A stretch of DNA of 64,000 nt from Lunatimonas lonarensis (GTDB lineage: Bacteria > Bacteroidota > Bacteroidia > Cytophagales > Cyclobacteriaceae): assembly GCF_000390185.1 (NCBI RefSeq), contig NZ_AQHR01000041.1, positions 1 to 64,000 on the forward strand, written 5' to 3'. Shown piece after piece: positions 32,812 through 41,572 of the stretch. A model generated the notes under the pieces. It was not told the DNA's origin. It did no database searches and saw only the letters and a list, made by a program, of their open reading frames with translations. Within the stretch, counting starts at the first letter, position 1, and each line of letters starts with the position of its first letter. The position numbers and the translations under genes were made by a program.

Positions 32812-33591
32812 TTATTCGTTTACCAACTGGAGTAATAGCTCGGGTTCGTCGGTTGTGATGAAGTCCACCCCTTGTTCGAGCAACCAGCGCATGTCTTCCT
32901 CTTTGTTGACCGTCCAAACATTTACGGTTAGGCCCAAGTCCTGGGCTTCTTTTATCCACTGGGGTTTTTCCCGCAACACTTTCAGGTTGTAATCAAAACC
33001 CGCATACCCCTCTTGTTTCAATTCCTGGGGACTTTTTTCTCCGGTAAGGTAGGCAACAAGGGCGGTTGGGTCCAGTCGTATCAGCTCGCTTCCGATATTT
33101 TTGTCAAAGGTGATATACTCCACCCATTTTTCAGCACCCATTGCTTTCACGGTCTCGATCACTTTTGCCGCGATCTCCCTGCCTCTTTCATCTCCCAATC
33201 GCGTAGGCTTCACTTCCATGATCAGTTTGGTTTTGGATTGCTGCATTCCCCTTCGGAGGTATTCTTCCACGGTTGGCAATCGCTCGCCGTTGGGGAGGCG
33301 AAGGGATAAAACTTCCTGATAGGTAGCCTCTTCTATAACCAACCCCTCGTAGTCAGCGTCGTGGTTGAGCACGAGCACACCATCCTTCGTCATCCAAACG
33401 TCAAATTCAGAACCCATGCAGCCGATTCGAAAGGCCTCTTCAAGGGAAGCAATCGAATTTTGGGGAAGGCCCATTGTCTTCCATGCGCCTCTGTGGGCAA
33501 TCACTTTGTTCTGTAAAAAGGTGTCTTGTTCGTTTTGGCAGGACATAAGGGCCACGGTTATCAGCGTAATCAGAAAAGATCGAAATTTCAT
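32812..33591 (-). CDS. Glycerophosphodiester phosphodiesterase lipoprotein
   Basis: The 259-residue protein begins with a lipoprotein signal (FLITLITVALMSC) and carries the GDPD TIM-barrel motifs: VIAHRGAWKT (His33, Arg34), GSEFDVWMTKDGVLVLNHD with the metal-binding acidic residues and second histidine, and LIMEVKPT with glutamate and lysine. It should hydrolyse glycerophosphodiesters to glycerol-3-phosphate and an alcohol in the envelope. It appears to be the first gene of a minus-strand unit and is divergent from the LamG gene, whose start is 75 bases away. Confidence 0.9.
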   Translation of the reverse strand: MKFRSFLITLITVALMSCQNEQDTFLQNKVIAHRGAWKTMGLPQNSIASLEEAFRIGCMGSEFDVWMTKDGVLVLNHDADYEGLVIEEATYQEVLSLRLPNGERLPTVEEYLRRGMQQSKTKLIMEVKPTRLGDERGREIAAKVIETVKAMGAEKWVEYITFDKNIGSELIRLDPTALVAYLTGEKSPQELKQEGYAGFDYNLKVLREKPQWIKEAQDLGLTVNVWTVNKEEDMRWLLEQGVDFITTDEPELLLQLVNE

Positions 33592-33666
33592 GCGTATGTG
33601 TGTACTGGTTTGAGAGACAATGTTCGTTTAATATCGTTACTTTCGCAAAATAACTATTTTATTTTA

Positions 33667-34560
33667 ATGTTAAAGGTTTTGGTGGTTCGTAGGTTTTTGG
33701 ATATCGCTCTGTGGGCTGTGCTAGTTGGATCATTGCTTTCTGCTTGCAAAGGATCGCTGTCTCCGCTTGAATCCTATCTGTCTGAAACAGAAGGGTTGGT
33801 TGCATTCTGGGATTTTTCGGAGGAGGAGGGGAACCCAAGGATGGCGAAGGGTGTGGGGGATTTTCCCCTGCGGGAGATCAACGGGCCAATCCCCCGCGTA
33901 GTCGGTGGCCCGGTTTCCGGGTATGCCGCCTATTTATCGGATTCGGCCTATTTTGCGATTCCAAACGAACATACCGGCCGGTTAAACATCCATGGAAAGA
34001 ATCAGGGGGTTACGGTCATGGCATGGGTCAATTGGGAAGGGGGTACAGGCTTTGTGGGAGGCATGTGGAATGAACATACAGACGGAGGCAGGCGACAGTA
34101 TGGGCTCTTTGTGCATTTGCCCCATTATAACGGTGGGGACCAGGTCTGTGGGCATATTTCGTTCACGGGAAAACCTACGCCGCCCTTTCCTTATAGTTCC
34201 GATTACTCAGCAAGCAGGCAAACACTTAGTAAGGGCAGCTGGCATTTTATCGCGTTTACGTACGATGGTACCCATATACGATCTTACTTGGATGGCGAAT
34301 TTGAGGAACGGCAGCCGGAATTGATACGAAATACCAAAGGATTCGAGGGTTTGCCAGATGGGTTGGTCCAATCCAAAAATCCCTACTTTTTCCCGGATGG
34401 GATGGGTGATAACGGCTCGGATTTTACCGTTGGGGCGGTGGTTCTCAGCCGTGGTATGGGCAATTTTTTTAAGGGCCAACTGGGCGGATTGGCTGTTTAT
34501 GATCGTGCATTAAGTTCACATGAAATACAGAAAATCAGCAAGTTAATTAATATTAACTAA
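33667..34560 (+). CDS. LamG-domain (concanavalin A-like) lipoprotein
   Basis: I chose the ATG at 33667 because it gives a proper lipoprotein signal (ALWAVLVGSLLSAC); the frame is open further upstream but with no such leader. The 297-residue product has a single LamG/pentraxin-like domain: GLVAFWDFSEEEG, VTVMAWVNWEGGTGF, GSWHFIAFTYDGTHIRSYLDG and GQLGGLAVYDRALSSHEI at the end. No catalytic domain is attached, so it is probably a carbohydrate-binding surface lipoprotein. It ends four bases into the convergent DUF6807 gene. Confidence 0.75.
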   Translation: MLKVLVVRRFLDIALWAVLVGSLLSACKGSLSPLESYLSETEGLVAFWDFSEEEGNPRMAKGVGDFPLREINGPIPRVVGGPVSGYAAYLSDSAYFAIPNEHTGRLNIHGKNQGVTVMAWVNWEGGTGFVGGMWNEHTDGGRRQYGLFVHLPHYNGGDQVCGHISFTGKPTPPFPYSSDYSASRQTLSKGSWHFIAFTYDGTHIRSYLDGEFEERQPELIRNTKGFEGLPDGLVQSKNPYFFPDGMGDNGSDFTVGAVVLSRGMGNFFKGQLGGLAVYDRALSSHEIQKISKLININ

Positions 34561-35753
34561 GGTAATACTTTAATAGATATAGGACGGGTTAGGTCTGCTT
34601 CTATACTTGCCAGGATCTTTTCATCTGGAATTCCCTGATGAACGTAGAATCGATACCTTGCTTTAAAGCGTGCGCCAGGTGCTATATGGAAACCACCCTC
34701 ATACATCGGCGAATAGACCCAATAGGGCATAGTCGGGTGTACCCGGACAATTTGGGGATAACGGAAATTATCGGGATGCCCAAATACGGTTACGCCTGCG
34801 GTTTCTCCGCCGATTTCGCCATAGGCGCTGATCCATTTGGCCTTTGTATGGTTGGCACTTTCTTTGGTGTGACCCTCGCTGGTAAGGATTTTCCATTCGT
34901 TGGTATAATGAATGGAGTCGACCACATTCCACTCCCTACTTCCCCTAAAACCCATTCCACCATAGTGGTATTCCAATAGGTGCAGGGTGTCTTGACTCGT
35001 GTTTATTTGTTCTGAACAAAGGTCAAAAACGAAGAATCCTTCGGTGGGGTAGGTGGTCAGCTCCCAGGTTTCTTCCAATACTTCGCCATGCTTTAAGCTA
35101 ATATGGCTTTGTTTGACCGCAAAAGACGTACGCCATTTTCCCGGCGAAATAGAAAGCACTTCTTTGTGTTCTACGGTTCCGGTTCCTTGGTGTTGGTTCC
35201 AAAAGTCCACCTTTTCTCCTCTGAACATCGTGTTCACCCACGCGTTGAAGATCGCATGCTGATGGACATGCCCGGCAGGGAAGTCATCGGTCAGCACCTG
35301 TCCTCCCGGACTGGTCAGGGGATGGATCATTCCATTGCGTTTGTAATAGTCCGGCAGCCCCTCTTTTGGAAATGCCATGGCGGTTTGGTAAAAAAACACC
35401 TTGTTTTCTCCATTATTAACCTGGATGCCGGAATCGGTTTCTTCCACGGAAACGCTGCGATCACTGGGAATCGTCCCGGCAAAAAGGTGAAAGACTTGCG
35501 TCCCTTTAGGAAGATGGGGCAGTACCGTAGCCAACGACCCTTCGCCGTTCAGCTCAGCGGGATACTTCGAACCGCTTACGGGATCCATCAGAAAAACCGC
35601 CTGGGTTCCGTCGACGATGCCGGCAACATCTATATGGATAGGGACTTCAAACCTTTCCACTAGATCCACCTGTATTTCGAATTTTGCCAACGGCTGTTGT
35701 TGGCAGGCAAGGAGCCCCAAATAAGCTAGGGGGTATAGGAGAAATTTTCGCAT
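34557..35753 (-). CDS. DUF6807 (PmoA-like) lipoprotein
   Basis: The 398-residue protein has a lipoprotein leader (LLYPLAYLGLLAC) and the DUF6807 signature: NGMIHPLTSPGGQVLTDDFP, then HVHQHAIFNAWVN and VDFWNQHQGTGTVEHKEV, followed by a beta-rich domain with FVFDLCSEQI and LLEYHYGGMGFRG. DUF6807 proteins in Bacteroidota are found with sugar oxidoreductases; their activity is not established, and the old name methane oxygenase PmoA is misleading. It converges on the LamG gene with a four-base overlap and is divergent from the M16 peptidase. Confidence 0.8.
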   Translation of the reverse strand: MRKFLLYPLAYLGLLACQQQPLAKFEIQVDLVERFEVPIHIDVAGIVDGTQAVFLMDPVSGSKYPAELNGEGSLATVLPHLPKGTQVFHLFAGTIPSDRSVSVEETDSGIQVNNGENKVFFYQTAMAFPKEGLPDYYKRNGMIHPLTSPGGQVLTDDFPAGHVHQHAIFNAWVNTMFRGEKVDFWNQHQGTGTVEHKEVLSISPGKWRTSFAVKQSHISLKHGEVLEETWELTTYPTEGFFVFDLCSEQINTSQDTLHLLEYHYGGMGFRGSREWNVVDSIHYTNEWKILTSEGHTKESANHTKAKWISAYGEIGGETAGVTVFGHPDNFRYPQIVRVHPTMPYWVYSPMYEGGFHIAPGARFKARYRFYVHQGIPDEKILASIEADLTRPISIKVLP

Positions 35754-35915
35754 GGTGCCTTCGTTTGGTGGATAAATATCGGTCGGTTATCCACCATTTG
35801 CAACATTAATCGGCCAACACGTTTAATTTAACAGGCAAAGAGGGGCACTGATCACCAAAAATGCCTTACTTTGGTTTTTATAAATGAGTTGACACGTTAC
35901 CGGTTGTTTCGCAAA

Positions 35916-38756
35916 ATGCACATACTACAACGCATACCTAATTTTCTCCTTGCCTTCCTTTTATTTATCGGGTCTTTTGCGAGTCCATTTGGCGTTTTTT
36001 CGCAGGTCTCCCTACAGGACACAGTGCCCTTGGATAATCGGGCGATCACAGGCGTTCTGGAAAATGGGTTGACCTATTTTATCCAGCAAAACCCCAAGCC
36101 AGAGTCCAAGCTGGAGCTTCGGTTGGTGGTAAATGCCGGATCTGTGTTGGAGGATGAGTCACAACTTGGCCTGGCGCATTTTGTCGAACACATGGCCTTT
36201 AACGGCACGGAGCATTTTGAAAAAAACGAGCTCATCAGTTACCTTCAATCCATAGGGGTTTCTTTCGGCGCGGATTTGAACGCCTACACCAGTTTTGACG
36301 AAACGGTATACATACTTCCCATCCCCACCGACGATCCGGAAAAGTTGCACAATGGGTTTACGGTTTTGAAGGATTGGGCCGGTGGGCTGTTGTTGGAGGC
36401 TGAGGATATCGATGCCGAGAGGAGTATCATCGTGGAAGAGTGGCGTACAGGTCAGGGCGTGGATCAGCGACTTCGGGACCAATACTTACCCTTGCTGCTT
36501 TTTGGTAGCCGGTATGCGGAGCGTCTACCTATCGGAGATATGGACATTATCCGCAACGCGCCTTACGAAGATTTAAGGAGGTTTTACCGGGATTGGTACC
36601 GTCCGGACAACATGGCAGTGGTAGCTGCAGGAGACGTAGCTCCCGACACCTTGGTTGAACTGATCACTCGGTATTTTGGTAGCCTGAAAAACCCCTCCGA
36701 TGCTCCGGATCGCGTTTCCTTTGAGGTGCCCGAGCATGAGGAGACGTTGATAACCGTGCTGACGGATGAGGAAGCGCCTGGCATCCAGCTGCAGCTCTTC
36801 TACAAGCATAAGCCCAAGCCTACCGTAACCGTAGCGGACTATCGGAACCGTATCATCCGTATTATGTTGGGGGGCATGTTGACCCAGCGCTTGGACGAAA
36901 TCCGCCAACGCCCCCAAGCTCCCTTTGTTTATGCCGGTGCCCGATTTGGATCCTTTGTGCGGGATTTGGACTTCTTTACCACTTCGGGTGCAGTCACGAC
37001 CGGAAATACCCTCCGTGGCGTAGAATCCTTCCTGACCGAAAACGAGCGGGTGCTCCGGTATGGTTTCACCGACTCTGAGCTTGATCGGGTGAAGCGCTCC
37101 CTTTTGAACAGCGCGGATAGAGGGTTTCAGGAGATGGACAAAATGGAGTCCAGAAACCTGGTTGGCCGTTACGTTTCCCATTTTTTGACAGGTTCCTTTG
37201 CAGAGGGAGAGGAGATCCGATATCACCTGTACCAAGCGTTGGTTCCTGCCATTTCCTTGGAAGACGTCAACGCCATGGCACAAACGCTGATTAGGGAGGA
37301 AAACCGCGTCCTTATTGTAACGGCACCCGAAGCAGACCGCAGCGATCTCCCCTCGGAGGAAGAACTCAGGTTATTGTTTGAAAAAGTAAAGGCTTTACCC
37401 TTAGAACCATACGACGAGGAAGTATTTCCCGAGGTGTTGATGTCTACGCTCCCCTCGCCGGGAAGAGTGGTGGAAATGACCGTCAACGATGAAGTGCAAG
37501 TTACTACCGTAACGCTGAGTAACGGTATGCGGGTTTCTTTTAAACCTACCGACTACAAGAATGATGAGATCATTTTTACCGGGATGGGGAGAGGAGGCGC
37601 CTCGCTTTATCCGGATGAGGATCACTATGCGGCCAGTTATGCTAGTGTCATGGTTAATGTGATGGGCATAGGAGACTTTAGTCCAACAGCTCTTCGAAAA
37701 GTGTTGACCGGCAAAAATGTGTCTGTGACACCGAACCTATCCACCTATGGAGAAACCATATCGGGAGGCACCTCTCCTCGGGACTTGGAGTTGGCCCTTC
37801 AACTGGTGCACCTGTATTTTACCGCTCCCCGGTTAGATAGGGAGTTATTCGATGTGTATATCGAAAATCAACGAAACCAGCTGGAAACGGCACAGTCCAA
37901 TCCTGATTTTCAGTTTAACAAGCGCGTAAGCGAGATCGTAAACCAAGGTAATCTGCGTGCCATGGGTATTTATGATCCGGAGCAGTTGGATCTGATTGAC
38001 CTGGAGCGGGGTTTGGAGATCTACCGGGAGCGTTTTGCGAATGCGGCAAACTTTGAATTTTTGTTCACAGGGAATCTGGACCTGGAACAGGTAATTCCAC
38101 TGATTGAGTTATACCTGGGTAGCCTACCGGGTGATGGTACCCGGCGGGATGAGTACCGGGATTTGGGTATCCGAATACCCCGTGGGATACAGGAACGCAT
38201 AGAAGTGGGCCGTGATGACAAAAGCCAGGTAATCATGTATTTCAGTGGTCCCGCAGCGTATGATCTTGACAAAAACCAGCAGGTATCGTACCTTGGTGAG
38301 ATCCTCACGATCCGGCTTATTGAAACCCTCCGAGAGGAGATCGGGGGGGTGTATGGGGTAGGGGCAAGAGGGGCCCTTTCCCGGGTGCCGGACGAATCCT
38401 TCAGCTTTTCGATTTCTTTTCCTTGTAGTCCCGATAACGTAGACATGCTGATTGATGTGGTTTGGGAAGAGATCAAAAAAATCCAGGAAAACGGACCGGA
38501 AGAAAAAGATCTTCTCAAGGTGCGGGAATCAAAGCGGATAAGTTTGGATGAGAATATGAAGAGAAATGGATTTTGGCACAGTCAATTACAGGCCGCCATT
38601 TCCTCGGATATGCCACTGGAGACGATTTTGGGTGCACGAGACCGGGTGGTTGGCGTGACGTCGGATCAAGTTAAAACCATTGCAAATACCTTCCTACAGC
38701 GGGAGAATCTACTGGAGATAAGAAGATATCCCCTGCCAGTCGAACGAAGCGAATAA
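35916..38756 (+). CDS. Secreted M16-family zinc peptidase (pitrilysin/insulinase type)
   Basis: I chose the ATG at 35916, which gives a signal peptide (LLAFLLFIGSFASPFGVFS); a TTG at 35871 would add 15 residues. The 946-residue protein contains two M16 halves. The first has the inverted zinc motif HFVEH (residues 88-92) within GLAHFVEHMAFNGTEHF and the downstream glutamate region RSIIVEEWR; the second half (from about 530) lacks it, as in true M16 enzymes. It should degrade peptides in the periplasm. The sialidase gene follows by 51 bases and may be co-transcribed. Confidence 0.9.
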   Translation: MHILQRIPNFLLAFLLFIGSFASPFGVFSQVSLQDTVPLDNRAITGVLENGLTYFIQQNPKPESKLELRLVVNAGSVLEDESQLGLAHFVEHMAFNGTEHFEKNELISYLQSIGVSFGADLNAYTSFDETVYILPIPTDDPEKLHNGFTVLKDWAGGLLLEAEDIDAERSIIVEEWRTGQGVDQRLRDQYLPLLLFGSRYAERLPIGDMDIIRNAPYEDLRRFYRDWYRPDNMAVVAAGDVAPDTLVELITRYFGSLKNPSDAPDRVSFEVPEHEETLITVLTDEEAPGIQLQLFYKHKPKPTVTVADYRNRIIRIMLGGMLTQRLDEIRQRPQAPFVYAGARFGSFVRDLDFFTTSGAVTTGNTLRGVESFLTENERVLRYGFTDSELDRVKRSLLNSADRGFQEMDKMESRNLVGRYVSHFLTGSFAEGEEIRYHLYQALVPAISLEDVNAMAQTLIREENRVLIVTAPEADRSDLPSEEELRLLFEKVKALPLEPYDEEVFPEVLMSTLPSPGRVVEMTVNDEVQVTTVTLSNGMRVSFKPTDYKNDEIIFTGMGRGGASLYPDEDHYAASYASVMVNVMGIGDFSPTALRKVLTGKNVSVTPNLSTYGETISGGTSPRDLELALQLVHLYFTAPRLDRELFDVYIENQRNQLETAQSNPDFQFNKRVSEIVNQGNLRAMGIYDPEQLDLIDLERGLEIYRERFANAANFEFLFTGNLDLEQVIPLIELYLGSLPGDGTRRDEYRDLGIRIPRGIQERIEVGRDDKSQVIMYFSGPAAYDLDKNQQVSYLGEILTIRLIETLREEIGGVYGVGARGALSRVPDESFSFSISFPCSPDNVDMLIDVVWEEIKKIQENGPEEKDLLKVRESKRISLDENMKRNGFWHSQLQAAISSDMPLETILGARDRVVGVTSDQVKTIANTFLQRENLLEIRRYPLPVERSE

Positions 38757-38807
38757 CCTGTAGCATCCTTTCGGGCCAACAGCAGTAAATAAACCCATTG
38801 TATTCCT

Positions 38808-39983
38808 ATGAAAATAAATCCCCTAACCGTACTGATCGTTTGTGTTCTGTTATCGTTTATGCCCCTACTCGATGCAAGGGCATCCAACCCCATTCTCTGG
38901 GAACGGGATCTTTTTGTAAATGGGTCCCATGGCTATCACACCTTTCGTATTCCTTCGTTGGTTGTGACATCCAAAGGGACTGTTTTGGCTTTTGCAGAGG
39001 GAAGAAAGCACGGTACCTCGGATACGGGAGACATCGACCTGGTCATGCGTAGGTCAACCGATGGGGGAGAGACCTGGGGACCTTTGGTTGTCGTCTGGGA
39101 TGACGGCGAGCATGTATGTGGCAACCCAGCACCGGTGGTAGACCACGAAACGGGGAAGGTTTGGTTATTGCTTACCTGGAATCGGGGCGACGACCATGAA
39201 CGGGATATCATTGCCAAGCGGGCGAAAGATACCCGCAGGGTGTTTGTAAGCAGCAGCGATGACGACGGATTGACTTGGTCTGCTCCCGAAGATATCACGG
39301 CGGTAGCCAAGCATCCTTCCTGGGGCTGGTATGCGACCGGACCGGGCATGGGTGTACAGCTTAGCCAAGGGCCCTACAGGGGCAGACTGGTGGTGCCCGC
39401 CAACCATAGCTACGATGAGCCCACCGGTACGCTGTCCGGCGGGGGATTTGAATACGGTGCACACAGTATATTTAGCGATGACCATGGCAAAACCTGGCAG
39501 TTGGGTGGGGTCATCCAACCCAAAATGAATGAAAGCCAACTGGTAGAGTTATACGATGAAGCGGGCACGTTACTCATTAATATGCGGTCTTATTATGGAA
39601 AGAACAGAAGGGCCCAGTCAAAAAGTCGGGATGGGGGAATAACATGGAGTGAGGCTGTCCACCTAGAGGATCTAATAGAACCGGTCTGCCAGGCAGCTTT
39701 GATACGCTACGATGGAAAGGCTCATGGGGCATCGCCAATTCTCCTCTTTTCAAATCCGGCAAGCACGAAAAGGGAGCACATGGAGGTCAAGGTAAGCAAG
39801 GACCATGGCAATACTTGGGAAACCTGGGTTACCCTTTACAACGGGCCCTCGGCCTATTCGGCACTGGCCGTATTTCCCTCAGGGGAGGTATTGTGTTTGT
39901 ATGAAAAAGGCGAAAACAGTCCCTACGAGCAAATCAGTCTGGTTAAACTTGGACCGTTGGCCTTTGAAAAAAATAAACCTTAG
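38808..39983 (+). CDS. Secreted sialidase (exo-alpha-sialidase, GH33-like)
   Basis: The 391-residue protein has a signal peptide (LIVCVLLSFMPLLDARA) and the six-bladed sialidase fold: FRIPSLVV near residue 43 with the substrate-carboxylate-binding arginine, EGRKHGTSDTGDIDLVMRRS with the acid/base aspartate region, and four Asp-boxes (STDGGETWG, SDDHGKTWQ, SRDGGITWS, SKDHGNTWE). AAYGxYGPSAYSALAV-like sequence near the end (YNGPSAYSALAVFPSG) supports it. It should release terminal sialic or related acids from host or environmental glycans. A bidirectional terminator overlaps its stop. Confidence 0.88.
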   Translation: MKINPLTVLIVCVLLSFMPLLDARASNPILWERDLFVNGSHGYHTFRIPSLVVTSKGTVLAFAEGRKHGTSDTGDIDLVMRRSTDGGETWGPLVVVWDDGEHVCGNPAPVVDHETGKVWLLLTWNRGDDHERDIIAKRAKDTRRVFVSSSDDDGLTWSAPEDITAVAKHPSWGWYATGPGMGVQLSQGPYRGRLVVPANHSYDEPTGTLSGGGFEYGAHSIFSDDHGKTWQLGGVIQPKMNESQLVELYDEAGTLLINMRSYYGKNRRAQSKSRDGGITWSEAVHLEDLIEPVCQAALIRYDGKAHGASPILLFSNPASTKREHMEVKVSKDHGNTWETWVTLYNGPSAYSALAVFPSGEVLCLYEKGENSPYEQISLVKLGPLAFEKNKP

Positions 39984-40009
39984 CCGAAATGATCAGGGCT
40001 AAGGTTTAT
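39973..40009. terminator. Bidirectional terminator between sialidase and SDR genes
   Basis: ATAAACCTTAGCC (39973-39985) pairs perfectly with GGCTAAGGTTTAT (39997-40009). The sialidase stop codon lies within the left arm. It serves the two converging genes. Confidence 0.85.
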
Positions 40010-40038
40010 CTACGGGGAATTTATTCCCCAAATTGTCC

Positions 40039-40758
40039 CTATTTGGCCGGGGTTTGGCTTGGTCGAACTTCAATCTTGCTTGGAAGCGTACGGGGATCCA
40101 GCTTAAAGAGGGAAACCACCATTTCGCCAATATCCTCTATTTGGATTTTCCATGCGTCTTTTTCGTTCACCTCATGGTTGTTGAATCCGGTAGCTACCGA
40201 GCCCGGCATGATGGTGCTGACCCGAACGCCCTCCTGCCTTAAGTCCAGCATTATGGCCTGTGAGAATCCGGTCAGTCCAAATTTACTGGCATTATAGGCT
40301 GATCCGCCTGCAAAAAAGTTGGTGCCCGCCAAGCTGGATATGGTAAGGAAGAACCCTTTGGTAGCCTTTAGCGCATCTACACTGGCTTTGATCCCATAAA
40401 ATACACCGGTGAGGTTGGTGTCTATCGTTTCATGCCACTGTTCTGGGGTTAGTTCCTGAATGGGTGCGAAGTGCCCTATGCCGGCGTTGGCAACAAAAAA
40501 GTCGAGCTTGCCCCATTCTTTTTGTATGGCTGCAACCGCTGCTTTTTGCGCTTCAAAATCCCTCACATCAACCTCCAACGCCATTACCTGCCCATCTACT
40601 CCAGCAGCTTCTATTTTCTTAGCGGCTTCCTTTGCACGGTCCAACGACCTGCTGCTAATGGCTACATTTACCCCTTCTTTGGCAAGGGCCATTGCGATCC
40701 CAAAGCCGATGCCGGTATTTCCTCCGGTAATAAATGCAGTCTTGTTTTTAAGCGACAT
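40039..40758 (-). CDS. Short-chain dehydrogenase/reductase
   Basis: The 239-residue protein is a classical SDR: the cofactor motif TGGNTGIGFGIA, VANAGIGHF for NNAG, the active-site serine in FLTISSLAG, and YNASK with Tyr and Lys. The Arg in AISSRSLDR after the second strand suggests NADP(H). It resembles 3-ketoacyl-reductase-type SDRs of the FabG group, but no fatty-acid genes are nearby, so the substrate is open. The YtxH gene lies upstream on the same strand, with a terminator between them. Confidence 0.85.
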   Translation of the reverse strand: MSLKNKTAFITGGNTGIGFGIAMALAKEGVNVAISSRSLDRAKEAAKKIEAAGVDGQVMALEVDVRDFEAQKAAVAAIQKEWGKLDFFVANAGIGHFAPIQELTPEQWHETIDTNLTGVFYGIKASVDALKATKGFFLTISSLAGTNFFAGGSAYNASKFGLTGFSQAIMLDLRQEGVRVSTIMPGSVATGFNNHEVNEKDAWKIQIEDIGEMVVSLFKLDPRTLPSKIEVRPSQTPAK

Positions 40759-40787
40759 ATGAAATGTTTGGTTTTACGTGATAAAAA

Positions 40788-40816
40788 ATGGTCAATGGAA
40801 AATACCCATTGACCAT
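40788..40816 (-). terminator. Terminator after the YtxH gene
   Basis: ATGGTCAATGG and CCATTGACCAT form an 11-bp stem with a 7-base loop; on the minus strand it is followed by a run of T. It ends the YtxH message before the SDR gene. Confidence 0.7.
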
Positions 40817-40837
40817 GCTGAATGGAATCCGGTTGGA

Positions 40838-41116
40838 TTATTTTACCTTGTCTTTTGCCTGAGCAATCAACTCGCTGCTTTTTGACTTGGTCTCCTCTGC
40901 CACTTTCGAAATTTCCTTGTTGAATTTGTCAAACTTGTCGGAAAATCCTTTCAAAAGGCTGTCGAGCTGCTTGTTGAAATCGCTCAGGTAGGCTTCACCC
41001 TTTTTTGACAGTTTCTTACGGGTATCAACCCCTTTTTCTGGTGCAATTAACATTCCTATCTGAATGCCGACAGCAATACCTGCGAGGGCTCCGAACAATA
41101 CTTTAGCTGATTTCAT
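40838..41116 (-). CDS. YtxH-domain protein
   Basis: The 92-residue protein has one N-terminal membrane helix followed by a charged amphipathic helix: LFGALAGIAVGIQIGMLIAP, EKGVDTRKKLSKKG and a lysine-rich tail. The helix with GxxxG spacing and the APxKGxxTRxxL motif define the YtxH family, small stress-linked membrane proteins of unknown function. It is the only gene before a 456-base gap. Confidence 0.85.
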   Translation of the reverse strand: MKSAKVLFGALAGIAVGIQIGMLIAPEKGVDTRKKLSKKGEAYLSDFNKQLDSLLKGFSDKFDKFNKEISKVAEETKSKSSELIAQAKDKVK

Positions 41117-41572
41117 ACGTTTTTACGATTTAAGGTTAGAAATAAAATATCAAAAACTGCATGGTAGAAAACCCTACCAAAATCATTGGTCGCAACTTCC
41201 ATACCAAACTGATACTAATTTAATCAACAACACGATTGGGATATGAATAATTCGGGATTTTCCGGGTTTATGGGCATCTCTCCAAACAAATTACCTGTAC
41301 TACCAATTGAGCATCTTTCTATGATCTACATTACCTGGTTGGTCTGCTACTTTCACCCGTATTATGCGGATCGCCTGCACGTATACAAAAAACCAAGGAT
41401 CCAATTGCCCAAAATGGTAACGAATCGGTAATAAATAGATACGGAGAATACACTATCTTTGTTTTTACCTGCACCTTTATTACCAACCAACCATGAAGCC
41501 GAGCCAGCCACAGGTGGACAGCCACTGCATAAACAATACGCAGTGGTACGCCTTCAAAAAATGTGAGATTTC
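41117..41572. promoter_or_regulatory. Intergenic region with candidate promoter of the HTCS-like gene
   Basis: No gene is supported here; a 62-codon frame at 41243-41431 has no recognisable content. TATCTTTG at 41454-41461 fully matches the Bacteroidota -7 consensus TAnnTTTG, but no TTG lies 17-23 bases upstream. A hairpin with arms CCACTGC (41522) and GCAGTGG (41540) lies in the likely leader of the downstream gene. Promoters for the divergent YtxH gene must also be here. Confidence 0.4.

Noticed and set aside
36573-37283. 236-codon minus-strand open frame
   Set aside because: Antisense to the M16 peptidase, which is well supported.
41243-41431. 62-codon plus-strand open frame upstream of the HTCS-like gene
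   Set aside because: No leader, helix pattern or recognisable motif; more likely part of the regulatory gap.
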